DNA of 5,943 nt, taken from Bacteroidales bacterium UBA6408 (GTDB lineage: Bacteria; Bacteroidota; Bacteroidia; Bacteroidales; UBA932). A program made the position numbers and the translations under genes. The DNA lies in the NCBI GenBank assembly GCA_002439805.1, contig DJPQ01000031.1:21984-27926 (forward strand), given 5' to 3'. The notes beneath the pieces were generated by a model, which did not search any database, was not told the DNA's origin, and worked only from the letters and a program-made list of their open reading frames with translations. Shown in pieces: positions 5,915 through 5,943 of this stretch. Position 1 is the first letter of the stretch, and each line of letters starts with the position of its first letter.

Positions 5915-5943
5915 CTTTTGGCGGGATTTGCAAAAGAGCGAAT

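Noticed and set aside
5915..5943. Promoter or upstream gene before lptF::fmt
   Set aside because: Only 29 bases are available. An A-rich CCAAAAG leader before the ATG is visible but nothing more can be supported.

Overview
The window looks like a chromosomal segment of a moderately GC-rich member of the Bacteroidota, probably order Bacteroidales; a Rikenellaceae/Alistipes-like genome is a guess. The reasons are the style of the proteins (a short-form IlvA of about 420 residues with the SGSN motif, an Fmt with AFRLLPE and FNLHAALLPQYRG, a ThiN with a C-terminal NWWKGI segment), weak Shine-Dalgarno sites with A-rich leaders, and lptF and lptG in separate transcription units. All four genes are ordinary housekeeping genes. 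I see no phage, transposase, CRISPR array or RNA gene.

Layout: lptG-type permease on the plus strand (44-1141). A gene-free gap of about 285 bp (1142-1427) between convergent genes, filled with four related repeat units. On the minus strand, read right to left: a giant lptF::fmt reading frame (5914-3470), thiN (3434-2799) and ilvA (2687-1428). The lptF::fmt to thiN gap is 35 bp, so these may be co-transcribed. The thiN to ilvA gap is 111 bp, AT-rich, and carries three spaced CATATA-type repeats, so ilvA may have its own control region.

The two permease-type proteins would be the paired membrane subunits of the LPS export ABC transporter LptB2FG. ThiN makes thiamine diphosphate, IlvA opens isoleucine synthesis, and Fmt formylates initiator Met-tRNA. 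No shared pathway is evident.

The most unusual item is the 814-residue ORF. It joins a complete LptF-like inner-membrane permease (about residues 1-470) to a complete methionyl-tRNA formyltransferase (about 476-814). The junction carries the remains of an ordinary two-gene boundary: an A5 run which, one A shorter, would put a TAA stop after residue 470, followed by an AAAGG ribosome-site-like sequence and an ATG (4489) at the right place for a free-standing Fmt. The frame may therefore be a true tethered fusion, a recent indel fusion still making separate Fmt from the internal start, a recoding site, or a one-base sequence error. The second item of interest is the head-to-head repeat cluster downstream of lptG and ilvA.
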